From positions 65,116-129,115 of the forward strand of contig JAIRMA010000041.1 in NCBI GenBank assembly GCA_031259085.1: DNA of 64,000 nt. Reading direction: 5' to 3'. Under the pieces are notes generated by a model that was given only the letters and a program-made list of their open reading frames with translations, did no database searches and was not told where the DNA came from. The DNA comes from Christensenellaceae bacterium (GTDB lineage: Bacteria > Bacillota > Clostridia > Christensenellales > DTU072). The stretch's first letter is position 1. Each line of letters opens with the position of its first letter. Positions 60,005-64,000 of this stretch are shown in pieces. The position numbers and the translations under genes were made by a program.

Positions 60005-63000
60005 ATGCGTTATTCAAAAAACAATGTTTATTTTTCTCACAACTTTAAAGGATGCATTTTAGTTTTTATAGTTGCTATATTTGTCATGATAATAGCAGTG
60101 TTCGGTTTGGAAGGTTTCTTGACAATTAACACTGCAGTAGCAGAAGAATATGAGCAGGGCGTGGTCAATAGACTTGTAAATCCAGCTGGTACCACAAACG
60201 TTCTTTACGGACCTAACAGTGATGGCAGGAGCGCAAAGAATTTGTTACCGACTGCTGGTACATTTAATAAATACGATGATGAAGAAGTCTCTACTATATG
60301 GCATAGTGGCAATGAAGCAAATGATACACTATATGGTACCAAATACGGAAAAGATAGCATTGGGCAATTTTCACATGGTAGTGCTAATCAAAGTTATTTT
60401 ATCTTTGATTTGGGTGAAAAGCAATGGGTTTCAAAATTCGTTTATATTTCAAGATTATGGAAAGTTGTAACAAGCATATTAGATTTTAGTATTTATGCAG
60501 CACCAACTGTTGAGAATATAAGTTTAGATCCACAGAGTGAAGCAGATAAATATGTTAAAGATATAAGAGGTAACGGATTTTTTACTCCTATTATTGAAAC
60601 GAAGGAATCTGTGCGCGAAACTATTGGCGCTCCTGGCTCTTCTGAAAAGTCAAGTGGGGATACTGAGTATTATAAACAGATGTCTGTTTCTGGTTCCCGA
60701 AACAATGCTCCAAAGAGTCTTGTTTTTACACCTGTTTACACAAGATATATTGCATTAGTAATTGATAAAAGGTGGCGTGGTGGCTTCCTCGAAATTGGCG
60801 AGGCCGCTTTTTATTATACAACTCCACTAAAAGCGAATGCAACTGAGCAAGAAAAAGAAGCGTATGATATATATAATTATTATAACACTTCTGGTGGAGA
60901 GGCCTATAGCGATGGTCAAGACCCTTCCTACTACGGTTATGGTGGTTATGCTAATTACACTACCGTTTATGCTCCGAATGGCACGGATAATAATACCACT
61001 GATAAAAACATCGATGCAATTAATAATGGTGTTGGTGATAGGAAAACTTTTTATCATACAGCATGGACGAATAATTCAAATCAAAGTGTTTATGGGGGTA
61101 ATGTGTTAAATAACACGAGTCCTCCAGATAATTACGCAACTACTAATGACGCGTATATAATTATTGATCTTGGCACAACAAGGTTAGTTAATGGTATTAC
61201 ATATTACCCTAGAGCTAGTGGTGGTAATGGTAACTTTAGAGGCTTTAAAATTTACATCAATAAAAACCCAACGTACCCTGGTAACGAGAATTATTATATT
61301 TCTAATTTCACAGAAGGTGACTCTAGAGCACTTGGTATAAGAAATGAAACCAATTCTTATTTTGAAAAGATCTATGATAGTGGAAGTTCATATTATTCCG
61401 CGGATGATGAATCTACGAAGGAAATCACTTTTGATAGGATATATGCAGCGCGTTATATAGTTTTAATGCCTACTGCTACTGGAACTACTAACGCCTACCT
61501 CTCATGCGCTGAACTACAAATTAAAAACCCTGGTACTTCGATTAATCTTATATCCAGTGAACAAAGCCTCTGGAATAATGTGAGCTCATCTGGCAATCAC
61601 ACTAGCACTTTTTTGTTAACTAGCGATATTACTATCACAGGCAAAGCATATAACTTTTCTGGATCTAATTCAAGCCAGGCAAGCGGTTCTGATGCTACTA
61701 GGCTGTCTTACGAGAGGAATGCAATGGATACTGCACCAGGCTCTGGTGCTGATGATGGCAACTGGTTTTCTGGAGTTTTGCTAGGTGGGATGCATACTAT
61801 AACATACAGCCCTAGTATTCTTAGTGTTCCTGCTAACACAAATACTAATGTCCGTCAAGATGCAAACAATGGGGACACTTATCATGCCTTTTTAACGGCG
61901 CATTTAAGAGGTGGAACTCTTAGGGACATCAATTTTGTGTTAGACAAAAAGATTTATTTAACCTCATATTCAACAGATGGGAATCGACATGGTAATGTGT
62001 TTGGCATTCTGGTCGGGGTTATGGATGAGGGGGCAGTTATAGACAATGTCAATGTCAAAATCAATGCTAACTGTGGGATTGTTGCAGGAGGGGATTATAG
62101 TGGAGCCAATGGAGCTAGACAAAGCTGGGTTGTTGGTGGTATTGTTGGACGAATTAGAACTACTACATCTGTTTCTAATAAAAACATAATAATAAAAAAC
62201 GTCTCTCTTGAAATGGGGGATAATAGTATTCTCTCAGCTGACGGGAAAGATGATGGCAATATAGCATATACTTTAGCTAGTACAGGTGGGGCTGCACTTG
62301 TAGGTGGTATTGCTGGATTAGTTCTGACATCTAACAATACTGATCAAATTCAAATCACTAACTGCATGATTAAGTCATCTGAGACTAGTGTATTGCATGC
62401 TGCAAACAGAAAAACCATAGACTCTTACCAAGCGGTAGGAGGTGTTTTTGGATCTGTCCAGGGGGTCACGACGGCTGGTGGTACTTTGAGTGTCGATGGG
62501 ATGATAGTGGATTTTAGAGGTGCAATGGTCATTTATGACAATTTAAAGCCTTTTGGTAGTACTTCTGGAGCTTATTCGGCGGGATTATTTGCTGGGCACT
62601 ATGATGCAGCCAAGATTACATTTAACCTTAAAAATATCTTTGTTTCATCAAACACTAATACAAAGATCATTGCATCTACTCAAAATGCAGCAGGCACTCT
62701 TTCGACTTTGTCTAGTTATAATTATAACTATTTTAGTGGCAGTACTACTGTACACACTATTAAAAACAGTGATAAGTTTAATGCCTCTTTAAATTTCTAC
62801 ACTAACGGTAATCCGTGGGTAGGTGCATTTACTAATGCTAATTGGTATAATTCAAGTAACCTTATACGCCTTGATACAGGCATTTACACAGGTGCTAATC
62901 TGTCAACTGATACTTATTCTGTAGTATATGATAGTATAACAGCAGATGGCCTAATTTACATGACATATAAAACAGCAGATACTAAGCTCTTAGCTGGTTA

Positions 63001-64000
63001 CATATTAGAGAATACGACAACGTTAATCTATGAACAAAAGCGCACTACTTTTAGTCATAGTTTTCTTAAGACCATGGACACTACAAAAGTCCCAAAGATG
63101 TATGACATGTACGTCTCAGCTGCTAAGCTAACACCTGATAATAACTATTCAAAAGTTTATGATGGACAAGCTGTATCAATTACAGTAGCGCCAAGTACTA
63201 ATTTTAGCGGGGTTAATTTTGTATTAAGAAGTGGCTTTACTTTCTATGATTATTATATAGACTCGGGTAATAATGCTCAATCACAAGGCACTACCAATAT
63301 CACTTCTGACTCATCTCCTACTTATGTGAGCAAAAATTCTGATGTAAACAAATACCGTGTTGTAGCTAAAAATGAAAGCCAAAGTGATTTTGTTTTATTC
63401 AATTATTATAATACTGGCTCTAGCAATATACCCTCTCATGCTGTGACTTTAACTAAAGGCACAAGCCTCACTGTCGATTTTACCATAACGCAAAAGACTT
63501 TGACAGTTAACTTTTCAAATACATCATACACATATGATGGGAACCCCCACTCTCCTACAGCTACTGTTTCTACAGGTGTTACTGGTCAAACATTGAATGT
63601 TGTTTTGGATAATGCTCCTCAAACTAATGCTGGTAACTATACAGTCACAGCAGTTAGCCTAACTAGTAGTGGTACAGCAAAACCAGCAAACTACTCTATA
63701 AATTCTGCATCTGATGCTAATAAAACAACACTCTCTATAGCTAAAAAACCACTGTCTCTAAGCTTTTCTCAGAATTCATTTACGTTTGATAATACTTTAA
63801 AGACTGTGACAGCCTCTGTTAGTACAGGTATTAATGGTCAAACCTTAACGGTAAATTTGACGAATAATACTAGGACTTATGCAGGTGATCAGTCAGTAAA
63901 TTTCGCGAATTTTAGCAATGGTACTGGAGGAGGATTAGCTACTAATTATACTACTACTGGCCCTACATCTACCACTTTAACTATCACTGCTAAAGTTATT
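60005..64000 (+). CDS. Giant secreted/surface protein (partial, runs off window end): signal peptide, F5/8 type C-like domains, MBG-type repeats
   Basis: Open for 1332 codons from ATG 60005 with no stop by manual translation; signal peptide ...FLTINTAVAEE; AYIIIDLGTTRLVNGITYYPR...YIVLMPTATGTTNAYLSCAELQI (discoidin-like); YTYDGNPHSPTATVSTGVTGQTLNVVLDNAPQTNAGNYTVTA (MBG-like). Confidence 0.9.
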   Translation, partial: MRYSKNNVYFSHNFKGCILVFIVAIFVMIIAVFGLEGFLTINTAVAEEYEQGVVNRLVNPAGTTNVLYGPNSDGRSAKNLLPTAGTFNKYDDEEVSTIWHSGNEANDTLYGTKYGKDSIGQFSHGSANQSYFIFDLGEKQWVSKFVYISRLWKVVTSILDFSIYAAPTVENISLDPQSEADKYVKDIRGNGFFTPIIETKESVRETIGAPGSSEKSSGDTEYYKQMSVSGSRNNAPKSLVFTPVYTRYIALVIDKRWRGGFLEIGEAAFYYTTPLKANATEQEKEAYDIYNYYNTSGGEAYSDGQDPSYYGYGGYANYTTVYAPNGTDNNTTDKNIDAINNGVGDRKTFYHTAWTNNSNQSVYGGNVLNNTSPPDNYATTNDAYIIIDLGTTRLVNGITYYPRASGGNGNFRGFKIYINKNPTYPGNENYYISNFTEGDSRALGIRNETNSYFEKIYDSGSSYYSADDESTKEITFDRIYAARYIVLMPTATGTTNAYLSCAELQIKNPGTSINLISSEQSLWNNVSSSGNHTSTFLLTSDITITGKAYNFSGSNSSQASGSDATRLSYERNAMDTAPGSGADDGNWFSGVLLGGMHTITYSPSILSVPANTNTNVRQDANNGDTYHAFLTAHLRGGTLRDINFVLDKKIYLTSYSTDGNRHGNVFGILVGVMDEGAVIDNVNVKINANCGIVAGGDYSGANGARQSWVVGGIVGRIRTTTSVSNKNIIIKNVSLEMGDNSILSADGKDDGNIAYTLASTGGAALVGGIAGLVLTSNNTDQIQITNCMIKSSETSVLHAANRKTIDSYQAVGGVFGSVQGVTTAGGTLSVDGMIVDFRGAMVIYDNLKPFGSTSGAYSAGLFAGHYDAAKITFNLKNIFVSSNTNTKIIASTQNAAGTLSTLSSYNYNYFSGSTTVHTIKNSDKFNASLNFYTNGNPWVGAFTNANWYNSSNLIRLDTGIYTGANLSTDTYSVVYDSITADGLIYMTYKTADTKLLAGYILENTTTLIYEQKRTTFSHSFLKTMDTTKVPKMYDMYVSAAKLTPDNNYSKVYDGQAVSITVAPSTNFSGVNFVLRSGFTFYDYYIDSGNNAQSQGTTNITSDSSPTYVSKNSDVNKYRVVAKNESQSDFVLFNYYNTGSSNIPSHAVTLTKGTSLTVDFTITQKTLTVNFSNTSYTYDGNPHSPTATVSTGVTGQTLNVVLDNAPQTNAGNYTVTAVSLTSSGTAKPANYSINSASDANKTTLSIAKKPLSLSFSQNSFTFDNTLKTVTASVSTGINGQTLTVNLTNNTRTYAGDQSVNFANFSNGTGGGLATNYTTTGPTSTTLTITAKVI

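Noticed and set aside
60219-62792. ORFs 60219-60470, 60827-61057, 60837-61109, 62095-62337 and 62553-62792
   Set aside because: Out-of-frame or antisense within the continuous 60005->64000 ORF

Overview
AT-rich, Firmicutes/Clostridia-like chromosomal segment with two visibly more GC-rich accessory islands. Island 1 (about 1-3.1 kb) has a broken AAA_13/RloC-like ATPase gene and the C-terminal remnant of a large serine recombinase, next to tRNA-Ser(CGA). Island 2 (about 25.03-28.41 kb) has a TnpV-like gene, RhuM and a frameshifted HsdM, and is bounded by 21-bp inverted repeats (20/21 identical). Host genes: adhE, uvrB, uvrA, argH, argG, murB, whiA, an HPr/Crh-like gene, dnaE, a D-glucuronate catabolic operon (uxaC, uxuA, SDR, kdgK, eda, plus a six-hairpin glycosidase-like protein, two MocA-like oxidoreductases, a TIM-barrel epimerase-like protein and a GPH symporter), iron-ADH, ecfA-ecfA-ecfT, truA, a maltose-O-acetyltransferase-like gene and several surface or membrane proteins. 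Main observations: (i) an uninterrupted 979-aa PurL (FGAM synthetase)-fold protein that has lost its recognisable catalytic motifs, 17 nt downstream of a BspA/InlB-repeat lipoprotein gene; (ii) a giant secreted protein ORF running off the window end (60005->64000, absent from the supplied ORF track), with a ~14-copy ATA trinucleotide repeat immediately upstream of its likely promoter, suggesting phase variation; (iii) the glucuronate locus with paired MocA-like enzymes, which could be an oxidative glucuronide-cleavage system; (iv) the inverted-repeat-bounded island; (v) an HPr paralog lacking the catalytic His; (vi) protein relics in the intergenic 'deserts'. All assignments come from reading motifs by eye; no database search was run.
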